This document shows positions 1 to 5,259 of a stretch of 5,259 bases of DNA, piece by piece. This stretch comes from CAYTCZ01 sp964436315 (GTDB lineage: Bacteria; Actinomycetota; Thermoleophilia; Gaiellales; Gaiellaceae). Both the position numbers and the translations under genes were made by a program. The notes below the pieces were generated by a model. That model worked only from the letters and a program-made list of their open reading frames with translations. It searched no databases and had not been told where the DNA came from. The stretch is taken from the NCBI GenBank assembly GCA_964436315.1, contig CAYTCZ010000207.1, positions 1 through 5,259 on the forward strand, written 5' to 3'. The first letter of the stretch is position 1, and each line of letters starts with the position of its first letter.

Positions 1-1
1 A

Positions 2-541
2 GACGGGCCTCAACTGCAAGCGTTTCTGCAAGCATTTGCGATGCTTGCCGAGCGCCTTGAAGTTGTGGTCGAACTTCGGAGTGTCTTGGAGATCGCGTTT
101 AGGCGCGGAGTACAGTTCCGGACGAGCGTGCACGTTTATCGGGAGCCCGCGGAATCCCTCGGCCAGAATCTCGTCGAGTTCCTGATCTCGTACCCGACCA
201 CAGTCAAGCTCTCCCCCGAAGAGAATCACCTGACAGAGTGCCTCTCGTGGCTAATTACTTCCCCCGGAAAAACGCCTGTCGCCGTTCGCCAGGTAGTTGG
301 AGCTCGCTTGTCTCCGCGACCCGACTGGCTCGCGGCCCGGGCCACCGACCTTCGCCCCCGAGGTTGTAGGCGAAGATTGCCCAGCCCGTCCAGGTGTGCT
401 GGCCCTCGGCGCCTCCGAGGCAGCTTCGACGTCTCCCCGATCGCGATGCAGTGGCGGCTCCACAACTTCGACCTGGCCGATGCACCGAAGTTACTTCGAG
501 GAGGCGCCGCAGGCCGCCTACCCGGAGCTCCGTCGTCGTAA
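2..541 (+). CDS. Partial hypothetical protein; weak PD-(D/E)XK-like segment; runs in from the left edge
   Basis: The frame is open from the first bases of the window, so the true start lies upstream; the ATG at 41 is simply the first internal methionine. The N-terminal part is helical and hydrophobic (LAERLEVVVELRSVLEIAF). About 70 residues in, the segment SPEENHLTECLSWLI resembles the acidic helix (ENxLTExLxxLL) that precedes the catalytic core in several PD-(D/E)XK nuclease families, but no D...ExK core follows. Codon choice looks protein-like to about base 355. It then becomes Arg/Pro/Cys-rich and unconvincing before a short stretch near 419-490 that resembles a different protein family. 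The final residues overlap the ARPP-1-like reading frame. I infer a gene fragment that has lost its natural 3' end, with no function assignable. An intact protein of unknown family is the alternative. Confidence 0.4.
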   Translation, partial: DGPQLQAFLQAFAMLAERLEVVVELRSVLEIAFRRGVQFRTSVHVYREPAESLGQNLVEFLISYPTTVKLSPEENHLTECLSWLITSPGKTPVAVRQVVGARLSPRPDWLAARATDLRPRGCRRRLPSPSRCAGPRRLRGSFDVSPIAMQWRLHNFDLADAPKLLRGGAAGRLPGAPSS

Positions 542-1037
542 GGCGGCCAGCCTGAGAAGTCAGCCATTCGCCAAGGGTCTCGCCCAAGGCGAAGTCTGGA
601 CTCGGCTCGCCGACAAGAGTGCGCGGCTCGGTGTGCGCTCGGCAATCGGTGCCCAGTCGGACATCTACCGGTCGCTCGGCGACGAAATCGGGAAGCTCCG
701 TCCCCAGTTTCCCCTGGCGCCGGGGCAGTGCGGGGCCGTCTTCTCGATCGGCGGCGCATATTGCCTCGACTGGGTCTCCCGGCCCGAGGCATTCGCGGCC
801 CTCTACGCAAAGCTCCTCGACGGATATCTCCTCGATGAACTCGAGAGCCAGGAACGTGAGCCAGCCAACTTCGCCACACTGGAGGAGTTCATCGAGCGTG
901 TGTCCGGCGCATGGGTTCAACGCTCACGCTCCGTCGGTCTCGGTGATGATCTCCGCATCCAGGGAACCGACGTCATCGGTTCGGGACTCGAACTGAACGG
1001 GGAGAGGTTGCAACTCTCTGCGTACTCAACCCAGTGA
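297..1037 (+). pseudogene. ARPP-1 (DUF6569) family protein, N-terminally truncated or rearranged
   Basis: The frame is open from a TTG at 297, just after an in-frame TAG, to the TGA at 1035-1037. Family resemblance starts only near base 474-480. Visible family features, in order, are W-x6-F (WPMHRSYF), the basic PELRRRKAAS segment, QGEVW, LGVxSxxGAxxDIY, FPLxPGQxGAVFSIGG, a PEAFAALYxKLLxGYxLD helix, and the C-terminal VGLGDDLRIQG and ELNGERLQLSAY strands. ARPP-1 proteins are usually near 280-320 residues, with an N-terminal half carrying an LLLDGEELVGAKQNR-like motif. That half is absent; residues 1-60 are Arg/Pro/Ser-rich and unlike the family. ARPP-1 has been linked bioinformatically to ADP-ribosylglycohydrolase-type contexts; its biochemical role is unknown. 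No ribosome binding site supports 297 or the ATG at 480. I infer a truncated gene. The family call is much firmer than the pseudogene call. Confidence 0.7.
419..490 (+). pseudogene. Possible remnant of an ImmA/IrrE metallopeptidase C-terminal tail
   Basis: In the frame used by the left-edge open frame, this stretch encodes FDVSPIAMQWRLHNFDL. That matches the usual C-terminal signature of ImmA/IrrE-family zinc peptidases (F-x-V-S-x-x-A-M-x-x-R-L-x-N-L-x-L). Codon third positions are almost all G or C here, unlike the 60 or so bases just upstream. The rest of the family, including the HExxH zinc site, is not visible in any forward frame of the window. ImmA/IrrE proteins typically cleave phage-type or DdrO-type repressors. 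This would be only the last two dozen residues, stranded between other fragments. The match is short, so chance similarity is possible. Confidence 0.35.
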
Positions 1038-1954
1038 GGGAACACAACTTCGAGCCGATGCGCTGTGACTGCGGTGCATCAATCCCACCCGATCCCGCTC
1101 TCGCCACGCATGTGAAGGCGGCCACGTCGTACGACACGTGTATCTACAGGTGTTCTTGTGGGCGCGGGTATTCGAACAACCGAATTCCCTCCCAGCGAAC
1201 CTGTATTACCCGCGAGCCAAACCTCAACGTCCCCGCCGAAGTCGTCGATGGGCTCGACGGAGTTCTGAAACACTCGCTCAATGTGACGGCCCGGACCTCC
1301 AAGCGAAACAAGTTCTGCTTCTCCACGTCGGAGGACGCCGTGACCTGGACGATTTTCAGCTGGCTCGCGGAAGCTAAGGCGCTTCGGCTTGTCCCGGCAG
1401 CTGCCGGCCTGCCGGTTCCGACTGACTCGGCACAGCTTCTGCTCTGGGGCGTACCACGTCTCGACGGGCACGCCCTCGCGGAGGATTTGGCGGCAATCTG
1501 CGACAAGCTCGGTGAGAATCCCAAGCGACGAAGCGAACCGGACGTCATTCTCGCCTGGCCGAGCATGCTTGTCTTCGTCGAGGTCAAGTATCGGTCACCC
1601 AACGATCGGCAGCGCAACAGTCGAAAGTTCGATCGCTACTTGAAGCGGCACGACCTCTTCGCCCGGCCGCCCGAGGAGGTGGCGGGCTCCGGGTACTACG
1701 AGCTCGTCAGGAACTGGACGATCGGCAACGAGCTCGCGGAGCGATCGAACCGCTCCTCGTTTGCCCTCCTCAACCTCGGCCCCGCGAGGCTCGCCAGGCA
1801 AAGCCCCGGTCTTCCCGAGCTCTTCTCCGCGACTCCAACTCAAACCTTCATAACGCTCTCATGGTCTTCACTCATCGAGGCCATCCGTGCGACACAACCG
1901 TTTCCGGCTTGGCTCGACGCCTACATCTCAAAGCGCGAGCTCGAGACGGACTAA
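1034..1954 (+). CDS. PD-(D/E)XK superfamily nuclease-like protein with N-terminal cysteine cluster
   Basis: This is a complete 306-residue protein that I infer to cut DNA or another nucleic acid. The core fits the PD-(D/E)XK fold: a helix with E100 (STSEDAVTWTIFSWL), then E168-P-D170, a hydrophobic strand, and E183-V-K185 (VFVEVKYRS) as the E-x-K signature. The following helices (RKFDRYLKRHDLF, YYELVRNWTIGNELAE) and a strand (SFALLNLGP) fit restriction-endonuclease-like domains. The N-terminus has C11-x-C13, C36-x3-C40-x-C42 and C57, which could form a zinc-binding knuckle for DNA or a partner. The GTG start at 1034 overlaps the preceding stop as GTGA, implying translational coupling. The ATG at 1058 (MRCDCG) is an alternative start that keeps all motifs. 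Neither has a clear ribosome binding site; GGGGAGAGG at 999-1007 is far upstream. No methylase is adjacent, so it is not an evident restriction-modification pair. A defence role is inferred. Confidence 0.75.
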   Translation: MREHNFEPMRCDCGASIPPDPALATHVKAATSYDTCIYRCSCGRGYSNNRIPSQRTCITREPNLNVPAEVVDGLDGVLKHSLNVTARTSKRNKFCFSTSEDAVTWTIFSWLAEAKALRLVPAAAGLPVPTDSAQLLLWGVPRLDGHALAEDLAAICDKLGENPKRRSEPDVILAWPSMLVFVEVKYRSPNDRQRNSRKFDRYLKRHDLFARPPEEVAGSGYYELVRNWTIGNELAERSNRSSFALLNLGPARLARQSPGLPELFSATPTQTFITLSWSSLIEAIRATQPFPAWLDAYISKRELETD

Positions 1955-2234
1955 GCAGGCCTATGTCTGATGCAAGAACTGAGAGTTCTGGTAGGAACGA
2001 AAGCGACCACGCGAATCGGCTGCAAGAGGTTGAGCCCTGAGCCGACCATTCTTGACCGCTGCCACCCGGCCGCGCCACTTCCGCTCCGGTCCATGGCGAT
2101 GGAAGAGCCGCGTGCAGTGCGGGCGGGCCGGCATCTCGCCGCTCCCGCTCCAGAGTGGGTGCGGCCGCGAGGAAGGGCCACAAAGGTCCTCCCGTAGCCG
2201 ATGTCGCAGGCTGCGTCGAAGTCGCGTCCTTCCT
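1955..2234. other. Intergenic spacer between convergent genes; no supported gene
   Basis: These 280 bases separate the 3' ends of the nuclease gene and the leftward surface-protein gene. Open frames exist on both strands, but they are Arg/Pro-rich with no recognisable domains. No ribosome binding site stands out. The only structure I see is the small hairpin at 1975-1989. Part of the stretch could be decayed coding DNA: one + frame near 2118-2195 reads AGRHLAAPAPEWVRPRGRAT, but I cannot tie it to a family. Confidence 0.5.
1975..1989 (+). terminator. Weak hairpin downstream of the nuclease gene
   Basis: AGAACT-GAG-AGTTCT forms a perfect 6-bp stem with a 3-base loop, beginning 20 bases after the nuclease stop codon. 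There is no T-run after it and the stem is not GC-rich, so it is a poor intrinsic terminator by standard criteria. It may instead be chance. Confidence 0.2.
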
Positions 2235-3614
2235 TTACATTTCGTCTGCTTCGTCGTCAGACATCGTTGCCGTGGCAGTGACCGCGTCAAAGGGGTTGCA
2301 CGGCGTGCGTGAGCGAATCTCGGCTTGCTGGCTCAGGTCAGTGATCGCCGCGCCGATTTCTGGACGAGCGAAGTACTCGTAATCGGTCGTATTATCGAAC
2401 CGTAAAGTCCACATGGTGAACGCACAGGCGTATGGCTCGGCTATTAGGGCCGCGCCGTATGCACGCAACTCTTCCGGCGACATCACCCACTTGTCTGCGT
2501 AGACGTCTGGGCCACGAATCCCGGAGGAGCCATCTCCTCCTGTTAAGGCGTTGAGGCCAACGATCAAGCCGAGACCTTGCCGTCGAGCTTCGGCGGCCTG
2601 TGTGTCCGCGTAATCGTAGATCGGCCCTTTCCTCGCTGCGTACTGCGCCCAGGCTGTGTCCAGGAATTGCCACCGCCATTCAGGCAAAGGCTGATTCCTT
2701 CCGGCAGCGTGGTCGGCAAGCTTTGTCGGTTGCTCACGGACAACCGTGGGTAGCGTTGGCCAGCGCTGGGTGCTGTAGCGGGCCATTTCGTCAAGTACAT
2801 CGTTGGGGATTACTTCGCCTCCCCATTCCGATTTGCTCTTCGGTTCGTCGACGAGGTAGTGGGCGATGAGGACACCGTCAGCAACGAATTGCTCGAGATC
2901 GGCGCCTGCAAACCGATCGACGCGAGCCTTCCAAGCCGCAAGATCGAAGGTTTTGGCCGGATACTGGTAGTGGCGTTTACTGGCGCCGGCAAGACTTATG
3001 CTGATTCGCATGCCGGCTTTGCGAGCGGCGCGAAGTAGTGCAATCACCGAGTCGGGGTGTACGGTTGTCTGCGCCCCTGTGTAGACATCGCCCCACTGAG
3101 CCTCCTCCATGCCAAACGCCCCGAAAGGAATTCCGGTGCCCGACGAAAACTCACTGGGAGTACCGAGCATGTACGCGGGACGAGGGAGCAAGGTAAGCGC
3201 CACAGTCTCCTCGGCTTCGCTCGCACCATCATCGACCGGATCGATGGCGAGCGTGATCGAGGTAGCGCCGGTGGGGATGATGACCCTGTCCGGATCGGAA
3301 TTGTAATTGTCGGAGGACTCCGCGCCACCGGATACCTGGTAGTCAACCGTGAGCGACTCGGTGGTCGGGCCGGTCCGGGAAATGGTGAACTCGGCCGGAT
3401 CTCGAGGCCCCTTGGCCGCGCTGGCGCCATTGGCGACGACGGTTACCAGGGGCAACTCGTTACCACTGTTCGGGACCGTGACTGGTGCTTGCCGAGCGAC
3501 CGGGTCTGGCGCGCGGTCTGCGCCCAGAGCGAACCCCAACGCGATCGCGACGAGGGCGATGAGGCCAATCAAAAAACCGATCTTGAGCCTTGCTCCCGCT
3601 TCTCTTCGCCTCAC
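2235..3614 (-). CDS. Membrane-anchored Calx-beta/TIM-barrel (glycosidase-like) protein
   Basis: Counted from the preferred GTG at 3614, the protein has 459 residues. Residues 1-10 are basic (RRREAGAR) and precede one hydrophobic segment, about 11-32, without a lipobox, so it is probably a signal anchor with the rest outside. A Calx-beta domain spans about 53-143, ending IPTGATSITLAIDPVDD then EETVALTL. A glycosidase-like TIM barrel follows at about 162-433: GIPFGAFG, ARKAGMRISISLAG, HYLVDEP (D256, E257) at a strand end, LGLIVGLNALTGG, SPEELRAYGAAL and CAFTMW. The acidic residues of DEP are candidate catalytic residues. The only two cysteines, C397 and C439, could form a disulfide. The tail is acidic (SDDEADE). 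A TTG at 3680 would add 22 residues, but these have AT-richer codons and no ribosome binding site. Related proteins occur in several phyla as uncharacterised secreted proteins; the substrate is unknown. It is transcribed divergently from the gene at 4097. Confidence 0.8.
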   Translation of the reverse strand: MRRREAGARLKIGFLIGLIALVAIALGFALGADRAPDPVARQAPVTVPNSGNELPLVTVVANGASAAKGPRDPAEFTISRTGPTTESLTVDYQVSGGAESSDNYNSDPDRVIIPTGATSITLAIDPVDDGASEAEETVALTLLPRPAYMLGTPSEFSSGTGIPFGAFGMEEAQWGDVYTGAQTTVHPDSVIALLRAARKAGMRISISLAGASKRHYQYPAKTFDLAAWKARVDRFAGADLEQFVADGVLIAHYLVDEPKSKSEWGGEVIPNDVLDEMARYSTQRWPTLPTVVREQPTKLADHAAGRNQPLPEWRWQFLDTAWAQYAARKGPIYDYADTQAAEARRQGLGLIVGLNALTGGDGSSGIRGPDVYADKWVMSPEELRAYGAALIAEPYACAFTMWTLRFDNTTDYEYFARPEIGAAITDLSQQAEIRSRTPCNPFDAVTATATMSDDEADEM

Positions 3615-3892
3615 TGCTTGATGCTCATCGCTAGTGGGTGATTCACTCCTTATGACATCCGACGGACGAGGAGTCCTCAATTCTGGACGCGGAACCGTGC
3701 TGACTCGAAGTGGTTGAAGGACGAAGTGAAGATAGTCGGTAAAGGGACACGGCGATCCGCAACGGTTTCTCGATATATTTTCGTAGAATTTCCACCAAAA
3801 TCACTAATCTTTACGGTAATTATGACAAAGATATTTTCGGTTAGATAACATGCATTTAGTAGACGGAAATAATGAATATACATTACGTAGAA

Positions 3893-3929
3893 GATCTACT
3901 ACCAAATGACGATTGACGGTGAGTAGATC
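3893..3929. repeat. 8-bp inverted repeat, possible operator
   Basis: GATCTACT at 3893-3900 and its exact reverse complement AGTAGATC at 3922-3929 are separated by 21 bases. The arm centres are about 29 bases apart, near three helical turns. The arms bracket TTGACG, a possible rightward -35 box. This could be a regulator binding site; a chance 8-mer pair is also possible. Confidence 0.3.
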
Positions 3930-3933
3930 GTGA

Positions 3934-3943
3934 ACTAATTAGT
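3934..3943. repeat. 10-bp perfect palindrome ACTAATTAGT
   Basis: This perfect palindrome lies just downstream of the 8-bp inverted repeat and where a -10 box would fall relative to TTGACG at 3913-3918. It could be half of a compound operator. It is AT-rich, so chance occurrence in this tract is easier than elsewhere in the window. Confidence 0.25.
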
Positions 3944-4072
3944 GACTGTGCCGGGTGCGCCGTTTTGCCACGACCTCGTTCACAGGTACCGACGCATCGC
4001 AGTGAATCGATTGACAAGCGCCGATCCTGGAGCGCTTGCTGGTTTCGCGCAGGACCCGCCTCGGGCTGAGCC

Positions 4073-4100
4073 AGAGGAGCAAGTCTGAATGGCGAGATGA
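4073..4100 (+). promoter_or_regulatory. Ribosome binding site with a three-codon mini-ORF overlapping the gene start
   Basis: AGAGGAG at 4073-4079 is a strong Shine-Dalgarno match. The ATG it serves at ideal spacing (9 bases) is at 4089, which reads ATG GCG AGA TGA. Its stop overlaps the next gene's ATG at 4097 as ATGA. From the same site the real start is 17 bases away, too far for normal initiation. In the gene's own frame no ATG, GTG or TTG lies between the upstream TGA (4067) and 4097. Translation may therefore start by termination-reinitiation, or the spacing may simply be suboptimal. Confidence 0.4.
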
Positions 4101-5259
4101 CAGCCACTGCTTCCGAGGATCAGCGCACCAGGCCCCGAGCTCGTAGCCTCTTTCTTGTAGGTCCTGTCATTGCGAGTCTCCTACTACTTGCGCTGGTCAT
4201 CGCAGGAGGCGTGCCCGCAGCTGATCCGAGTCCGACCATCGCCGATGTGAGAGTTTCGGCCTCCTCCGACGATGCCGAGGAAGACGCTTCCGGCGCCATC
4301 AGCATCTCCTCCGACCTGGAACTCGTTGATGACAAGGGCGACATCCAGACGGTAGGGATGCGCTTCACCAACCTCGCCATACCTCAGGGAGCGGCCATCA
4401 ACGCGGCCTCGATCCAGTTCCAGGTCGACGAGGTCAACTCCGTTTCAACGACGTTGACGATTCACGGACATGACGCCGACGACTCCCCGATGTTCGCCAG
4501 TGCCACCGGAAACATAAGCAACCGTGCAACAACCAGCGCCTCGGTCGCTTGGTCACCCCCAGCCTGGACGAGCGTCGGCCAGGCCGGGCCCGACCAGCAG
4601 ACTCCGGATATCGCCTCGGTCATCCAGGAGATTGTCGATCGCCCCGGCTGGGCCTCGGGGAACGCCCTGGTCGTGATCATCGACGGCACCGGTCGGCGCA
4701 CCGCCGAGTCCTACAACGGGACGGCGGCCGGAGCGCCACTCCTGCATGTGGAGTTCACTGCCGGTCCGAACCGGGCACCGGTGGCAGCCGACGATACGGC
4801 ATCGACCATTCTCGATACGCGGAAGACGGTCGACGTGGCGGCCAACGACACTGATCCCGACGGCAACCTCGATCCGACCAGCGCGAACACCACCTGTCCG
4901 GGCTGCTCGGGTCCGAGTAGCGGTTCGCTGCAAAACCACAGCGACGGCACGTTTACCTACACGCCGAACAGCTCCTATCTCGGCGGCGACAGCTTCCACT
5001 ACGAGATCTGTGACACGGATGGGCTCTGTGATACGGCCACGGTCTCGCTCACGGTCACCGAGAGCGCACCGCTTCCGCTCAACCGCTATCCCTACCTCCA
5101 GTCGCCCGGCACAGACTCTGCGGTCATCGCGTGGACGACGTTCGGGGAGGGGAGCGGAGAAGTCCAGTATTCGGCGGACGGGGTCTCGTACACCAGTGTT
5201 GGGGCCAGCGCGACCACTTTCTTCAACACAACGACGCAACTCGGCTACGACTTCACGCT
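4097..5259 (+). CDS. Exported multidomain protein, probable purple-acid-phosphatase-type metallophosphoesterase (3' truncated)
   Basis: The frame is open from ATG 4097 to the window end, giving 387 residues without a stop. Residues 1-16 are polar and basic, followed by a hydrophobic segment (about 18-37) and AADPSPT, a plausible Sec signal or anchor. Residues about 48-220 form a beta-rich module (VRVSASSDDAEED, VGMRFTNLAIPQGAAINAAS, RPGWASGNALVVIIDGTG, APLLHVEF) resembling DNRLRE/CBM96-type jelly rolls. Residues 225-320 are an Ig-like tandem domain (NRAPVAADDTAS, VAANDTDPDG, GTFTYTPNSSYLGGDSFHY) with C267/C270 and C305/C311 as likely disulfide pairs. From 329, RYPYLQSPGTDSAVIAWTT and GEVQYSADG match the FN3-like N-terminal domain of purple acid phosphatases. 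A metallophosphoesterase domain is therefore expected beyond the window but is not seen. The role is probably extracellular phosphoester hydrolysis with adhesive modules. Other PYLQ-containing surface proteins without the enzyme are possible. Confidence 0.75.
   Translation, partial: MTATASEDQRTRPRARSLFLVGPVIASLLLLALVIAGGVPAADPSPTIADVRVSASSDDAEEDASGAISISSDLELVDDKGDIQTVGMRFTNLAIPQGAAINAASIQFQVDEVNSVSTTLTIHGHDADDSPMFASATGNISNRATTSASVAWSPPAWTSVGQAGPDQQTPDIASVIQEIVDRPGWASGNALVVIIDGTGRRTAESYNGTAAGAPLLHVEFTAGPNRAPVAADDTASTILDTRKTVDVAANDTDPDGNLDPTSANTTCPGCSGPSSGSLQNHSDGTFTYTPNSSYLGGDSFHYEICDTDGLCDTATVSLTVTESAPLPLNRYPYLQSPGTDSAVIAWTTFGEGSGEVQYSADGVSYTSVGASATTFFNTTTQLGYDFT

Larger units (their letters stand above)
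3681..4096. promoter_or_regulatory. Divergent intergenic region with AT-rich core
   Basis: These bases lie between the starts of two divergent genes for exported proteins, so promoters for both should be here. About 3760-3945 is strikingly AT-rich in an otherwise GC-rich window and contains a short near-repeat: GATATATTTTCG at 3772-3783 and GATATTTTCG at 3830-3839. Possible rightward -35 boxes are TTGACG at 3913-3918 and TTGACA at 4011-4016, but neither has a good -10 at 16-18 bases. A leftward CATAAT at 3824-3819 resembles a -10 but lacks a matching -35. The promoters are therefore not pinned. The small open frames on either strand lack ribosome binding sites and look non-coding. Confidence 0.5.

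Noticed and set aside
255..920. Long minus-strand open frames opposite the ARPP-1-like region (221 and 217 codons)
   Set aside because: They are the antisense of GC-rich coding DNA, have no recognisable domain, and the + strand carries clear ARPP-1 motifs.
1034..1954. Restriction-modification system
   Set aside because: No methyltransferase motifs appear in the neighbouring frames within the window, so only a nuclease-like protein is supported.
1970..2382. Several + strand open frames in the convergent spacer and into the leftward gene
   Set aside because: Composition is Arg/Pro/Ser-rich, there is no ribosome binding site, and part overlaps the well-supported minus-strand gene.
3677..3883. 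68-codon minus-strand ORF in the AT-rich spacer whose stop overlaps TTG 3680
   Set aside because: It has no ribosome binding site and no recognisable features. It spans the probable promoter region; the overlap depends on a doubtful TTG start.
4011..4040. Perfect TTGACA as a sigma-70 promoter for the gene at 4097
   Set aside because: No acceptable -10 hexamer occurs 16-18 bases downstream; the region there is GC-rich.
4553..5239. Minus-strand open frame of 228 codons at the right end
   Set aside because: It is Arg/Val-rich antisense to the clearly recognisable Ig and FN3-like coding sequence on the + strand.

Overview
The window is GC-rich bacterial DNA. GC-rich codon third positions, GTG/TTG starts, and large exported proteins built from Calx-beta, Ig-like and FN3-like modules fit a free-living actinobacterium, chloroflexote or gemmatimonadote. 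No marker gene fixes the phylum.

Left part (about 1-1954, + strand): this looks like the edge of an accessory or defence-type region. An open frame entering from outside the window (2-541) has one segment resembling the helix before the core of PD-(D/E)XK nucleases. Further along the same frame is a short stretch resembling the C-terminal tail of an ImmA/IrrE metallopeptidase. In another frame, starting around 474-480, is the C-terminal two thirds of an ARPP-1 (DUF6569) protein, without its usual N-terminal half. These pieces look like a mosaic of gene remnants. The ARPP-1 frame ends in a GTGA overlap with a complete gene for a 306-residue PD-(D/E)XK nuclease-like protein (1034-1954), which has a cysteine cluster at its N-terminus.

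Middle (about 1955-2234): a 280-base spacer between convergent genes, with no convincing gene and one small hairpin.

Right part (2235-5259): two divergently transcribed genes for exported proteins flank an intergenic region with a strongly AT-rich core. The leftward gene (2235 to about 3614) encodes a membrane-anchored protein with a Calx-beta domain and a glycosidase-like TIM-barrel domain. The rightward gene (4097 to beyond the end) encodes an exported multidomain protein. It has a jelly-roll-like domain, a tandem Ig-like domain, and the FN3-like domain that normally precedes a purple-acid-phosphatase type metallophosphoesterase; the catalytic part would lie outside the window. Both are probably cell-surface or extracellular enzymes acting on polymers or phosphoesters. 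Their shared spacer contains an inverted repeat and a palindrome that may be regulatory.

The most noteworthy items are the remnant mosaic joined to the nuclease gene, the Calx-beta/TIM-barrel protein, and the AT-rich divergent spacer. I see no RNA gene, CRISPR array, transposase or integrase.
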